The notes: generated by a model not told the origin, from the sequence alone. A stretch of 64,000 nt of DNA from Rummeliibacillus pycnus_A (GCF_044359855.1 NZ_CP132291.1:1054001-1118000), one strand, 5' to 3'; shown: positions 1 through 7,960, counted from the stretch's first letter. Made by a program: numbers and translations.

Positions 1-333
1 AAGTTCTTGTTTTATATATTCCCCAATTTTCTCTTTTGTCCAATCAAAGCAATAACAAATAGGTGTAGTTGTAGAGCTATCTTTTTGATGTACTGCTACT
101 TTTATGTCAGACAAAAGGTACTTTTTATTATTGGCATCAAAGTAAACTACCTCACAATCTTCAGTTGAACAAAAATAGTGATTAATTTTCACATTTAATG
201 TTTCTAATGAGGATGGTTTAAGTAAAGATTTTAGTGTAATTAACTTTACTTTTTTAGCTTTATTTTTACAAGATGGACAAATACCATCATTTTCATTTTC
301 TATTTCTTTGAGGTTGCTACTACAACAATCCAT
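1..333 (-). CDS. Putative Fe-S/zinc metallochaperone, CopZ-like, mer-associated (3' end beyond window)
   Basis: The reading frame is open from an ATG at 333 to the window edge, so the C-terminus is missing. The start follows the Shine-Dalgarno GGTGGGAG-type sequence at 340-346. The N-terminus carries MDCCSS and a CPSC pair (zinc-ribbon-like), followed by YFCSTEDCEVVYF and ICYCFDW, a cysteine pattern I recognise from the 'iron-sulfur cluster-binding metallochaperone' proteins that sit in Gram-positive mer and cop operons. It lies directly downstream of merR with only 13 bases between them, so both are probably one transcript. Metal carrier function is inferred from family and context. Confidence 0.75.
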   Translation of the reverse strand, partial: MDCCSSNLKEIENENDGICPSCKNKAKKVKLITLKSLLKPSSLETLNVKINHYFCSTEDCEVVYFDANNKKYLLSDIKVAVHQKDSSTTTPICYCFDWTKEKIGEYIKQEL

Positions 334-346
334 CGTTCTCCCACCT

Positions 347-748
347 TTACTTATCATTCATAATAGTTTCAATAATAGGACACTCGTGTAGAGACTTTTC
401 ATCAGGGCAACATTCTTTTAAATTAATAAGCATGTGTTCGATTCGTTTTAAATCTCTAATTTTATTTTGTACTTCATCAATTTTTTGAATTACAAAGTCA
501 TACATATCCCTACATCGTTCATTATCTTTATCAACAACTCCAAGCAATTTATTAATTTCCGCTAAAGAAAATCCTAATTCTTTCATTTGTTTGATAAAAT
601 GTATTCGTTTAACAGTATCATCTGAATAAACCCTATACCCTGCATTTGTACGAGATGGTTCAGAAAGTAATCCTATCCGCTCGTAATATCTGATTGTTTC
701 TTTATTAATACTACATTTCTCAGCAAGTTCACTAATACGATATCCCAA
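347..748 (-). CDS. merR: Mercury-responsive MerR-family regulator
   Basis: A 133-residue MerR-family activator/repressor. The N-terminal winged HTH (SELAEKCSINKETIRYYERIG, residues 6-26) is followed by the dimerisation helix. Cysteines at 79, 114 and 123, within NERCRDMYDF, LKECCPDE and HECPIIET, match the Hg(II)-binding triad of the Bacillus RC607-type MerR, which separates it from the Zn, Cu or Cd members. It should bind the dyad at 776-791 and untwist the long-spacer promoter when Hg(II) is bound. The metallochaperone gene follows immediately; mercuric reductase and transporter genes would be expected beyond the left edge. Confidence 0.9.
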   Translation of the reverse strand: MGYRISELAEKCSINKETIRYYERIGLLSEPSRTNAGYRVYSDDTVKRIHFIKQMKELGFSLAEINKLLGVVDKDNERCRDMYDFVIQKIDEVQNKIRDLKRIEHMLINLKECCPDEKSLHECPIIETIMNDK

Positions 749-765
749 CTAATCACCTCATATAA

Positions 766-797
766 ATTATAAACCCTGTACCATAGTACAGAGTAAA
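766..797 (-). promoter_or_regulatory. mer promoter/operator with 20-bp spacer
   Basis: On the minus strand a -35-like TTTACT (792-797) and a -10 TATAAT (766-771) are 20 bp apart. The over-long spacer contains the perfect dyad CTGTAC-N4-GTACAG (776-791). An over-long spacer filled by an inverted repeat is the hallmark of MerR-activated promoters. It sits just upstream of merR, so autoregulation of the whole operon is likely. Confidence 0.8.
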
Positions 798-854
798 GAG
801 TACTTATATTTGTTTTCTTCAACTAATCTGCTCTGATAGTACGATAAGTTCAGC

Positions 855-892
855 AAAAAGAGCGTTAAATCCTTGTTTTGGATCAACGCCCT
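855..892 (-). terminator. Rho-independent terminator
   Basis: Read on the minus strand, GAGGGCGTTGATCC pairs imperfectly with GGATTTAACGCTC and is followed by TTTTT. It lies just after the stop codon of the 911-1189 gene. Confidence 0.7.
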
Positions 893-910
893 CGTTAGTT
901 GAAAGATATT

Positions 911-1189
911 TTATTGTTCGCCAATTCCCATTGCTAATAATAATAGAAAAGCACTGGCCAAAACAAAGGCATTTCCTAATAAACCGATGATTAAAGGAAT
1001 ACGTTGTTTAGACATTACCCAAGAGAGTATAGCGAGGAAAATACCGATAATTGACAAAGTACTAAAAATGGTGATACCAAAATAAGCATCAGCATTTGGT
1101 CCTCTTAGTGCATAGAAAACAATAATACTTATTATCACAGGTAATAATGATGTAACACCTAAAATGTTTCCTACTTTTCTCTTATCCAT
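911..1189 (-). CDS. Small membrane protein, unknown function
   Basis: A 92-residue protein with three predicted hydrophobic segments (about residues 8-28, 36-58 and 66-88) separated by short charged stretches such as MDKRK and SKQR. I do not recognise a family. It has its own downstream hairpin terminator and stands alone between the mer cluster and the secreted repeat proteins. No catalytic or metal-binding motif is visible. Confidence 0.6.
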   Translation of the reverse strand: MDKRKVGNILGVTSLLPVIISIIVFYALRGPNADAYFGITIFSTLSIIGIFLAILSWVMSKQRIPLIIGLLGNAFVLASAFLLLLAMGIGEQ

Positions 1190-1331
1190 AATAATAAACG
1201 CCCCCCCTTTTTTTATAAACGCAAATAAACTTTACCATATATATACAAATATATACAGTGGCTTGAATTGACCTACCCCGTTAGTAGAAATTCAACTGCG
1301 AATTCATCCCCTTCTTTTCGTACTCAGTCCC

Positions 1332-1455
1332 TCGAATTTCTCATTTGAGGATTTCAAGGAAAAAGGAAATACACCAGCAGGAAAGAACCATGTCATGGCA
1401 GATCCAGTTGAAATTTTTTTAGAGAGAAATTTTAAGGTTTTAAGCTTCTATCTAT
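1332..1455 (+). pseudogene. Orphan coding remnant
   Basis: The 1190-1628 gap contains one stretch that looks protein coding on the plus strand: it reads FEDFKEKGNTPAGKNHVMAD and continues PVEIFLERNFKVLS without stops. There is no start codon or ribosome binding site in front. It is most likely the tail of a deleted gene. I cannot name the family. The rest of the gap holds only the terminator at 1532-1569. Confidence 0.3.
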
Positions 1456-1531
1456 TTAGGCGTTTAGAGTAATATATGTACATTATGACTTAATAGTGAC
1501 CCAATAAATGAAATGAGATTGAACTACTTAC

Positions 1532-1569
1532 AAAAAAGTCCTTAAACTGCATAGAGAAAAAGGACTTTA
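1532..1569 (-). terminator. Terminator after the secreted repeat-protein pair
   Basis: On the minus strand AAAGTCCTT pairs with AAGGACTTT and a T-run follows. It lies about 60 bases after the stop of the 1629-2822 gene. Confidence 0.65.
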
Positions 1570-1628
1570 TTACATACTATTATATTTTGGAATACAACAT
1601 CCTATTACCTATTATTTCTCATATCATC

Positions 1629-2822
1629 TTAATAATCAGCAGGATTTAATGAGTAATACGATGTATTTGAATCTGTAATACCATTCTTCAATACATCCTC
1701 TGTATTTGTTAACATCATATTAATATCTGTTAAGTATTTATCAAACGATTTTTCTTTGTCTGTGATTTTATCTTCTTTATACTCTCTTGCTTTCATATTT
1801 TCAATTACAATTGAGCATTTGTCATTCACTTTTGCTAAAAGTTCTTGAGCTTCAGTTAGTTGAATTTGTACTTTTTTTTCTGATTCGTTTAATCCTATAG
1901 CTACTATAGCTGCTCGATAACGCTCATCTACAGCCCATTTAATTTCTGCAAGTGTATCCTCTATAACATTTATGTCACCAGCTACATTATCCAGATTCCC
2001 TGAAAATTTAAGAAAACTATTTTGTGCATATGCTAGATCCACATCGGAATAGTGTAGCATCTTATCAATGGAATCTAAATTATAACCTGCTCCTGCAATG
2101 ACATAGATGGATTTATCATCCTCCGTGTAGATACCTATATAATAGTTTTGGCCATCAAAATATTCTCCATAAAAACGATTAATACCTACATTTTTAACAC
2201 CATTTTTATAAACGGTATTTATATCTTTATAGTAACCATTTGCTACTTTACCTTTATCATAATAGATGCCTTCTAGATTACCTGTTAAAAGGTAACCATT
2301 TTTATAATAGTAATCTTTATAAAATCCAGTTGCATAAACACCATTTACGTAATAATTATCACCAGAAAGACCTGTAAATGGCTTTCCATTTTTATAATAC
2401 GTATTATACTTATGATTAGTACCTGTGAATATCTTGCCATATCTGTAATAGTAACCTTTATAAAGACCAGATGCTTCAACACCTTTTTTGTAATACGTAT
2501 TATCTTTGGTAAGACCAGTAAATAACTTACCATTTTGATAATATTTCTTTTCAGTTACTTTAAAACCATTTTTGTTAGTTGTAATTTCCACAATACCCGT
2601 AAAGAGCTTTCCGTTTTTATAGAGTTTACTTTTATATAGTGCATAACCGGATACCGCTTTACCCGTTTTTGTACTTACTAGTTTTTTTGATTTGATCTTG
2701 ACGTTTTTTGTTACTTTTTTAATCGTTGTTTTTGCTTCAGCTATTGGTGATTGTGCAATTGTAGTAGTCAGTAACGTTGCTCCTAGCATTATTGCTGCAA
2801 CTGTTTTTGTTACTTTATGCAT
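1629..2822 (-). CDS. Secreted protein with YKNGKLFTG-type repeats (paralogue 1)
   Basis: A 397-residue exported protein. Residues 1-30 form a signal peptide (basic MHKVTK, hydrophobic core, likely cleavage after AEA). A lysine-rich linker is followed by about seven imperfect repeats around YYKNGKLFTG (roughly residues 60-215), reminiscent of choline- or glucan-binding repeats of surface proteins. The C-terminal half is largely alpha-helical and ends in TSYYSLNPADY. The start is fixed by AAGGGAGATG seven bases upstream. It lies 46 bases downstream of its paralogue at 2869-3993. Surface attachment is inference; no sortase motif or SLH domain is present. Confidence 0.7.
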   Translation of the reverse strand: MHKVTKTVAAIMLGATLLTTTIAQSPIAEAKTTIKKVTKNVKIKSKKLVSTKTGKAVSGYALYKSKLYKNGKLFTGIVEITTNKNGFKVTEKKYYQNGKLFTGLTKDNTYYKKGVEASGLYKGYYYRYGKIFTGTNHKYNTYYKNGKPFTGLSGDNYYVNGVYATGFYKDYYYKNGYLLTGNLEGIYYDKGKVANGYYKDINTVYKNGVKNVGINRFYGEYFDGQNYYIGIYTEDDKSIYVIAGAGYNLDSIDKMLHYSDVDLAYAQNSFLKFSGNLDNVAGDINVIEDTLAEIKWAVDERYRAAIVAIGLNESEKKVQIQLTEAQELLAKVNDKCSIVIENMKAREYKEDKITDKEKSFDKYLTDINMMLTNTEDVLKNGITDSNTSYYSLNPADY

Positions 2823-2868
2823 TTTGCCATCTCCCTTAAAATACTATTATTAGTAAGGTAATACTTAT

Positions 2869-3993
2869 TTAATATTCATCATCCTCCGGATACCTGATCC
2901 AAGGACTATCCCAATCTATAGCCAACCAAGAATGATCGTCAACATTAGGATTCAAGGAATAATAAGATGTATTTGACTCTGTAATTCCATTCGCTAATAC
3001 ATCTGTCGCATTCTTTACCATTGTATTAGTATCAATTATTCGATCATTATTCGACTCTTTTGTAATTTCTTCTTCACTGTATCCTTTTACTTTCATGTTC
3101 TCAATAACAATTGAATGTTTGACTTTCACATATTCAAAAAATTCTTGAATAGCAGTTAGTTGATTTTGTATTTCTGCTATTTTTGTTTCAGGTGCATTTA
3201 ATCCTTTCGCAACGATTGTTGCTGCATAGATATATTCTGTAGACATTTTAATATCAAGAAGTGTTGACCACATATTACTATTATCATCTTTCACGTCAGC
3301 TAGATGTCCTGAAAATTCCCTAAATTCATTCTTTGCAATTTCTAAACTTTCATTACTACTATTAATCAAACTATCAATACCATCTATATCATAAGGATAT
3401 CCTTTAAGGACATAGATCTGTTTACCATTATCAGTGTAGTTGCCCATATAATAATTTTGGTCCTTGTAATATGCTTTTCCTATTCGATTAATTCCTACAT
3501 TTTTAATACCTTTATTATATATGACACCTCGAAAGGGACCATACGCTATTTCTCCAAATTTGTAAAAGATGCCATCCTCTGTTTCTCCTGTTAGAAAATC
3601 ACCATCTTTATAATAGCGGCCATTATAAAGACCGTTTCTTTTTAGTCCATTTATGTAGTTAATACTTGCTGCATAACCTGTAAAAAGCTTACCATTTTCA
3701 TAATACTTATTTTTATACGTCCCTTTTCCTTTTACACCATTTTTATAATATGTACTGTTTACGATTCCTGTATAAAGTTTGCCATTTTTATAAAGTTTAC
3801 TTTTGTATAGTGCGTAACCTGCTATTACTTTACTGTTTTTTGTACTCACTAGTTTTTCAGATTTAACTTTAACATTGTTTGTTACCTTTTTAATTGTTGT
3901 TTTCGCTTCAGCTGTTGGTACTTGTACGAATGTAGAAGTTAGTAAGGCTGCCCCTAGCATTGTTGCTGTAACGTTTTTAATTACTTTATTCAT
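2869..3993 (-). CDS. Secreted protein with YKNGKLFTG-type repeats (paralogue 2)
   Basis: A 374-residue paralogue of the next gene, sharing the signal peptide (MNKVIKN, cleavage after AEA), the lysine-rich linker TTIKKVTNNVKVKSEKLVST and the YKNGKLYTG/YENGKLFTG repeats, but with fewer repeat units. The helical C-terminal region contains the conserved ITESNTSYYSLNP. Unlike paralogue 1 it has an extra acidic tail ending in RYPEDDEY. AAGGAGATG precedes the start. Different repeat number but conserved ends suggests tandem duplication followed by repeat gain or loss. Function is unknown. Confidence 0.7.
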   Translation of the reverse strand: MNKVIKNVTATMLGAALLTSTFVQVPTAEAKTTIKKVTNNVKVKSEKLVSTKNSKVIAGYALYKSKLYKNGKLYTGIVNSTYYKNGVKGKGTYKNKYYENGKLFTGYAASINYINGLKRNGLYNGRYYKDGDFLTGETEDGIFYKFGEIAYGPFRGVIYNKGIKNVGINRIGKAYYKDQNYYMGNYTDNGKQIYVLKGYPYDIDGIDSLINSSNESLEIAKNEFREFSGHLADVKDDNSNMWSTLLDIKMSTEYIYAATIVAKGLNAPETKIAEIQNQLTAIQEFFEYVKVKHSIVIENMKVKGYSEEEITKESNNDRIIDTNTMVKNATDVLANGITESNTSYYSLNPNVDDHSWLAIDWDSPWIRYPEDDEY

Positions 3994-4233
3994 TTTTTCA
4001 TCTCCTTAAGATTAATTATATTACCATATTTTAGTATATCATTCCCACCTTTTAATATATAGTGAAAAAATACTATTACAATATAAACAGAGCGGAGCTG
4101 TTGTATTTTTAAATACTATATGCTTGCTTCTTAGATAAGAGGTAACATTTGAATTAAAAGTACCTGTCATTGTTAACGAATTTATACTACTAACAGTACC
4201 GGAAATACCATACGACATTAAATCTGCCTACAT

Positions 4234-4264
4234 AAAAAGCCAACTTCACTAAGTTGACTTTTAT
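4234..4264 (-). terminator. Terminator, member of a repeated terminator module
   Basis: AGTCAACTT/AAGTTGGCT stem followed by TTTTTAT on the minus strand, downstream of the DUF3291 gene. The flanking TTTTTATTAAACTAA recurs at 42457-42520, and a related stem at 5719-5743. Confidence 0.7.
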
Positions 4265-4336
4265 CTTTTTATTAAACTAAAGCTCTATTTTGTTAAAGTA
4301 ATTTCTTTCATTTATATAATTTGCATTATCCTACTG

Positions 4337-4804
4337 TTACTTAATCAAGCACGTTTCCCCTTTTTCATCAAACGGGTGCTTAAAATCAAACGCATAAGGA
4401 GTGGGTCCATGCTGAATATAGTAGTTATATCTCTTGAATGCCTCCTTCCATGAGACATCCTTCTGCTTCTCTGTCCACCAGACTACATATGATAAGTGTT
4501 TCTCTTTATAAGGCTCCATCCATTTGTTCCTATCTCTCAACGCTTGCTTATGCTGACCTGAATAGGTAAAACTATATAATGATTGAGGACTTTTCCATAC
4601 CGTTAGTGTAAGAATAGGGAAACCATCCCCCCTTTTGGCTTCTTCAGGAAAAGGTACTCCATCAGGTGAAAACACTTCAATCAGTTGACCAGATTTAGCT
4701 GCCTGACGGATTACTTCATCTCCCACTTCAAAAAATTCACGAGATGCAGGGTGGTCATAGGGTTGATTTAGCCTACCAACAGTATAAATTGATACATATG
4801 CCAT
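4337..4804 (-). CDS. DUF3291 domain-containing protein
   Basis: A 155-residue cytosolic protein. The opening MAYVSIYTVGRLNQPYDHPA and the later LTVWKSPQSLYSFTYSGQH plus VVWWTEK match the ferredoxin-like DUF3291 family, whose members resemble antibiotic-biosynthesis-monooxygenase folds; the reaction is not established. The start is supported by AGAAGGAGG eight bases upstream. It is monocistronic, with a terminator on its 3' side. Confidence 0.8.
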   Translation of the reverse strand: MAYVSIYTVGRLNQPYDHPASREFFEVGDEVIRQAAKSGQLIEVFSPDGVPFPEEAKRGDGFPILTLTVWKSPQSLYSFTYSGQHKQALRDRNKWMEPYKEKHLSYVVWWTEKQKDVSWKEAFKRYNYYIQHGPTPYAFDFKHPFDEKGETCLIK

Positions 4805-4974
4805 AAATAGACCTCCTTCTAAAGTTTTTACCTATTATATTCAAGAAATATGGAATCTCATTACAAAATCTTTGCCTCACAAATAGTTAAAAAAAGTTTT
4901 CTTAGCGAACTATTAGTTCCTACAGCGATATAAAAGCCCACTGATCTGAAGTGACCCCTAAAAGTTAGACACGG

Positions 4975-5211
4975 TTAGTTCATTAGGAAACCCTTGATGG
5001 AAACAAAGAATATAAATAAAGAAACGATTATGCACATATAACCTTCAAATCTTTTTCTGTCTTTTTGAAGTTCGCCTAATCCCGTTGCCAACATAAACGC
5101 CCCTAAGAACAGCATCATAAACGGCATTAACTCAAAGTTTTTACTTATTAGACAATAACTCGAGAATGCAATAACAATTATTCCTAATAAAACTCTAATT
5201 ATTTTCATCAA
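4975..5211 (-). CDS. DUF3953-like small membrane protein (YczI type)
   Basis: A 78-residue protein with three hydrophobic segments. The pattern MKIIRVLLGIIVIAFSSYC, LMPFMMLFLGAFMLATGLGE and a third segment ending in KGFLMN resembles DUF3953/YczI. The function of that family is unknown. Start: the first or second codon of an ATGATG pair, preceded by AGGGGTAT. Confidence 0.65.
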   Translation of the reverse strand: MMKIIRVLLGIIVIAFSSYCLISKNFELMPFMMLFLGAFMLATGLGELQKDRKRFEGYMCIIVSLFIFFVSIKGFLMN

Positions 5212-5257
5212 TATACCCCTAAAATTATTTAATCTTACTATTTAAAGTCTTTAACGC

Positions 5258-5374
5258 CTAATCATCAACCCTTCTTTTACTAACCTTTCCTGTTAGCCAT
5301 CCATGAAAATCTACTTCACCACAAAATATGTAAAAAACTATATTACTCGGAGTACAATAAGCGTCTCCAAACAT
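5258..5374 (-). CDS. Possible 38-residue ORF or gene remnant
   Basis: An ATG at 5374 opens a frame reading MFGDAYCTPSNIVFYIFCGE and then VDFHGWLTGKVSKRRVDD before a stop. No clear ribosome binding site is present, so this may be the 3' remnant of a lost gene. The family is not recognised. Confidence 0.25.
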   Translation of the reverse strand: MFGDAYCTPSNIVFYIFCGEVDFHGWLTGKVSKRRVDD

Positions 5375-5390
5375 TTGTAGAAAATCTATG

Positions 5391-5573
5391 CTACTTAACT
5401 TGCTCTTTCTCTTCTAATTTCTCTAAAATGTTGTCTAATTTTTGATTAATGATTTGGCTTTGTTTTTTTGAACTAAATACTCTCTTAATGAATACTATGA
5501 CCAGAGAAATGATCAATATCAGGCATACAAAGCAAATTAAAGTTACTAGGATATCACCTATATTTATACCCAT
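5391..5573 (-). CDS. DUF4083-like single-pass small membrane protein
   Basis: A 60-residue protein: one N-terminal hydrophobic helix (GDILVTLICFVCLILIISLV) followed by a basic patch (KRVFSSKK) and a coiled-coil-like tail (INQKLDNILEKLEEKEQ). This layout matches the DUF4083 family of small Bacillus membrane proteins. TAGGAGGAT precedes the ATG. Function is unknown; the tail could mediate oligomerisation. Confidence 0.65.
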   Translation of the reverse strand: MGINIGDILVTLICFVCLILIISLVIVFIKRVFSSKKQSQIINQKLDNILEKLEEKEQVK

Positions 5574-5718
5574 TTCATTATCCTCCTACTATTCAATATG
5601 CTTCTTTATTTCTTATACAATTATTTTAACACTAATTACATATTTTAAATTATTTATAGTGGCTATTTAAATCCATTCTTCTTCAACTTTCCCCTCGTTA
5701 GTTTCCTAAAACAAAATA

Positions 5719-5743
5719 AAAAAGCCAGCTGAGCTGACTTTTA
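5719..5743 (-). terminator. Terminator downstream of the 5767-5973 gene
   Basis: Minus-strand AGTCAGCTCAGCTGGCT hairpin followed by TTTTTT. Confidence 0.7.
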
Positions 5744-5766
5744 CTTTACTTAATTTTTATTAATTA

Positions 5767-5973
5767 CTACTTCAAAACAAGTGCAATAACCCCTATTATA
5801 ATAAACAGAATTCCGCCCAAAAATTGCCCTAATCCCGAAGCTTCTCCCATTAGCAATAAATTGAAGATGTTTTTTCTTTTTTGATTTTTCCCAAATAGGC
5901 CATCGTCTGTTCTCATACGATAAAGCCCCCAAACTGTTAAAACTATCCCAAAAATAAATGATATATAAAGCAT
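5767..5973 (-). CDS. Small membrane protein, unknown
   Basis: A 68-residue protein with two hydrophobic segments (residues 2-17 and 47-67) and a basic loop (GKNQKRKN). ACGGAGGAAT gives a good ribosome binding site. I do not recognise the family. It lies just downstream of the XRE-regulator operon on the same strand, so read-through from it is possible. Confidence 0.55.
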   Translation of the reverse strand: MLYISFIFGIVLTVWGLYRMRTDDGLFGKNQKRKNIFNLLLMGEASGLGQFLGGILFIIIGVIALVLK

Positions 5974-6020
5974 TTTAATTCCTCCGTTATTTGTTTTATA
6001 AGTCCATCTTTTGAAATGTA

Positions 6021-6224
6021 TTATTTATCATCCTCATCAAAAATAAATGTTTCTTCAATTGATAATTCAAAAACTGAAGCTATTTTATACGCAAGTAGGA
6101 CAGATGGATTATATTTTTGTTTTTCTAATGAAATGATTGTTCTTGAAGATACACTTACTCTCTCTGCTAATTCTTGTTGTGTTATTCCATGTTCAATTCG
6201 CAATTCTTTTACTCTATTTTCCAT
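6021..6224 (-). CDS. XRE/Cro-type HTH regulator, 67 residues
   Basis: An almost pure HTH_3 domain: ELRIEHGITQQELAERVSVS with the recognition segment SSRTIISLEKQKYNPS, ending in an acidic tail (FIFDEDDK). It is similar in size to YgzD-type repressors that are co-transcribed with a small membrane protein. The upstream gene ends 14 bases before its ATG, so both form one operon. It is the likely ligand of the palindromes at 6680-6716; that binding is inference. Confidence 0.85.
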   Translation of the reverse strand: MENRVKELRIEHGITQQELAERVSVSSRTIISLEKQKYNPSVLLAYKIASVFELSIEETFIFDEDDK

Positions 6225-6238
6225 TAATTCACACCCAA

Positions 6239-6637
6239 TTAAAGAATATGATTATAATATTTTCTAGATAAGATTTCACTAATTATTAAAGATATTAAAA
6301 CAATAAATAAAGCTTTATTTGCTGGAATTGCCACAAAATTTAATAGAAACAAAATAATTAATATTTCAAACACCAAAATTTGCAAAGAAAAGTAGGCAAC
6401 TTTTCCATCAATTAAAGCATCTCTTTCGTCATACTCCTTCGATAATTCCTTTTCAAGTGTTTTGTTCTTTCGTGATTTAATGTAAGAAATCGTTGAATAC
6501 AACAAAATTATTCCACCTGAGAATAACATGAGATAACCATAATTAATTCCTGCTGATGTATCTAGAATTATTTGAATACATCCCAATATTATTAGCAAGA
6601 TTGATGCTAATAATCGCTGTATGAATAGATTTTTCAA
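6239..6637 (-). CDS. Membrane protein co-operonic with the XRE regulator
   Basis: About 132 residues with four hydrophobic segments and a conserved-looking cytosolic loop KEYDERDALIDGKVAYFS, as in DUF2178-like proteins encoded next to small XRE repressors. I place the start at TTG 6637, because TTAGGAGAGG lies six bases upstream. The longer frame from ATG 6700 would translate through the palindromic operators and lacks a ribosome binding site. Its role is unknown. Confidence 0.65.
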   Translation of the reverse strand: MKNLFIQRLLASILLIILGCIQIILDTSAGINYGYLMLFSGGIILLYSTISYIKSRKNKTLEKELSKEYDERDALIDGKVAYFSLQILVFEILIILFLLNFVAIPANKALFIVLISLIISEILSRKYYNHIL

Positions 6638-6679
6638 ATATACCTCTCCTAACCAAAATCTATTTAAAATGAAGTTTAT

Positions 6680-6745
6680 TTCACGTGAAGAAAACTTCAT
6701 GTGAAGTTAACTTCACTATAATGTGTTTTTAAACAAAAATCAAGT
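6680..6745 (-). promoter_or_regulatory. Promoter and palindromic operators of the XRE operon
   Basis: Minus strand: a -35-like TTGATT, 17 bases, then -10 TATAGT. The -10 runs directly into the perfect 16-bp palindrome GTGAAGTTAACTTCAC (6701-6716), followed by the related half-site CTTCATGTGAAG and by the palindrome TTCACGTGAA (6680-6689). The placement over the transcription start suits a repressor site. Confidence 0.65.
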
Positions 6746-6886
6746 GATATTTTCTTTTAAAGTAACTGGATATTTCATTTTTTAAAATCATTCTAGTTTT
6801 AACTCAACTCTATTCAATTAACGTTCTAGTTGAAGAAGAATGACCATTATGTTTAAAAGAAAATGCATACTCTACCGAAGAAAATA

Positions 6887-6934
6887 AAAATGTATCACAG
6901 GAAGTATTCTAGATCCTTCCGTGTAATACATTTT
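6887..6934 (-). terminator. Terminator of the 7002-7211 gene
   Basis: Minus-strand stem AAAATGTATTACACGGAAGG against CTTCCTGTGATACATTTT, then TTATTTT. It closely resembles the terminator at 8766-8816, including the sequence in front of it. Confidence 0.65.
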
Positions 6935-7001
6935 CATTTTTGGTTCAATTCAGGAAACTTTTTAGGGGTACCCTTTACCGTCAATCACTCTTGTTAAACC
7001 A

Positions 7002-7211
7002 TCAAGATATGACAAGTTTAAAAATATTGTATGTAATAATCAAAAATACCAAAGAAGCTATTGGTCGTGCTATTTTGTTTGGTACTTTTAATACTTTAAA
7101 TAAAATTACTATTGCTATAAGTGCAATTACTAAAATGCCTAAGAACATCCCGAATTGAATAGCCATTAGATTTATAACCCCATTATCGAAGTTAGCTCCA
7201 ATAATATCCAT
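7002..7211 (-). CDS. Small membrane protein A of a three-gene set
   Basis: A 69-residue protein with two hydrophobic helices around the motif VLKVPNKIARPIA. The downstream half resembles the 7301-7504 product (RVFRVPYKIANFIA), so the two are paralogues. CAGGTGGTG lies before the ATG. A conserved repeat at 7241-7290 precedes it. Function unknown; no known family recognised. Confidence 0.55.
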   Translation of the reverse strand: MDIIGANFDNGVINLMAIQFGMFLGILVIALIAIVILFKVLKVPNKIARPIASLVFLIITYNIFKLVIS

Positions 7212-7240
7212 AAATCACCACCTGAATCACTATACAAAAT

Positions 7241-7290
7241 AGCCAAAGCAAGTATATTACATATTTGATATTCAAATAAAAAGCATTCAT
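7241..7290 (-). repeat. Promoter-proximal repeat R1
   Basis: Contains AAGTATATTACATATTTGAT followed by ATTCAAATAAAAA, shared with R2 (7532-7584) and R3 (7821-7873). It lies just upstream of a small gene, as do the other two. Confidence 0.7.
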
Positions 7291-7300
7291 TTTCGAGTGC

Positions 7301-7504
7301 TTAAATATTTGGTACAACTCGAGTGAATATGTAATAAGCTGAATATAAAAAAGCAATACCAGCAATGAAATTAGCAATTTTATACGGCACTCTAAATACC
7401 CTTAATACAATTAATGTGACAGAATATGACACAACACAAATCAATGTATAGGAAATTATTTGTATACCTATTTGATTAAAGAAATCACCAATAGTTTCTC
7501 CCAT
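7301..7504 (-). CDS. Small membrane protein B of a three-gene set
   Basis: A 67-residue protein with hydrophobic helices before and after VFRVPYKIANFIA. I choose ATG 7504 (MGETIGDF) because GGGAGGTG stands seven bases before it; the longer frame would start inside repeat R2. It is a paralogue of the neighbouring 7002-7211 gene. Function unknown. Confidence 0.55.
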   Translation of the reverse strand: MGETIGDFFNQIGIQIISYTLICVVSYSVTLIVLRVFRVPYKIANFIAGIAFLYSAYYIFTRVVPNI

Positions 7505-7531
7505 AATACACCTCCCAAAACTAATATAAAA

Positions 7532-7584
7532 TACAAGATAATGGAAGTATATTATATATCTGATAAACCTAATAAAAAACATCC
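7532..7584 (-). repeat. Promoter-proximal repeat R2
   Basis: GGAAGTATATTATATATCTG followed by ATAAACCTAATAAAAAA, aligned with R1 and R3. Confidence 0.7.
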
Positions 7585-7607
7585 CATAGGATACTTATGT
7601 AAATTAA

Positions 7608-7793
7608 TTAAATTTTTGAACCTGTAAATCTTACTATACCATCACTTGTTACCTCTTTATAACTAACTCGAACAGTATTCCCATCAATAGTAACGTATTC
7701 AGATAACATCATAAGATGAACAGTCTGGTAATCTAATATAACTTCAAGATTTTCATCTCCAATTATTTTTAATTCAACTTTATATCCATTCAT
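7608..7793 (-). CDS. Small soluble protein C of a three-gene set
   Basis: A 61-residue protein (MNGYKVELKIIGDENLEVIL onward) predicted to be mainly beta-strand, without membrane segments. The start at ATG 7793 follows GGAGGTG. No family recognised. It shares the R-type upstream element with the two small membrane proteins downstream, suggesting common regulation. Confidence 0.5.
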   Translation of the reverse strand: MNGYKVELKIIGDENLEVILDYQTVHLMMLSEYVTIDGNTVRVSYKEVTSDGIVRFTGSKI

Positions 7794-7820
7794 ATTTTCA
7801 CCTCCACAATTAATATAAGA

Positions 7821-7873
7821 CATCTAATTATGGAAGTATATTACATATTTGATATACAGATAAAAAGGACACC
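7821..7873 (-). repeat. Promoter-proximal repeat R3
   Basis: GGAAGTATATTACATATTTG followed by ATATACAGATAAAAA, aligned with R1 and R2. Confidence 0.7.
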
Positions 7874-7960
7874 ATAAAGATGTCCAATAAGGGGAATTTT
7901 CAAAGTGAGATTCACAGTTCATATAAACGAATAATACAATAATACCTCCAAGCCTACGAT

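Noticed and set aside
6638..6700. Upstream ATG of the membrane protein beside the XRE regulator
   Set aside because: The segment consists of operator palindromes and lacks a ribosome binding site; TTG 6637 is preceded by AGGAGAGG.
6940..7158. Plus-strand 72-residue frame
   Set aside because: Antisense of the small membrane protein A gene.
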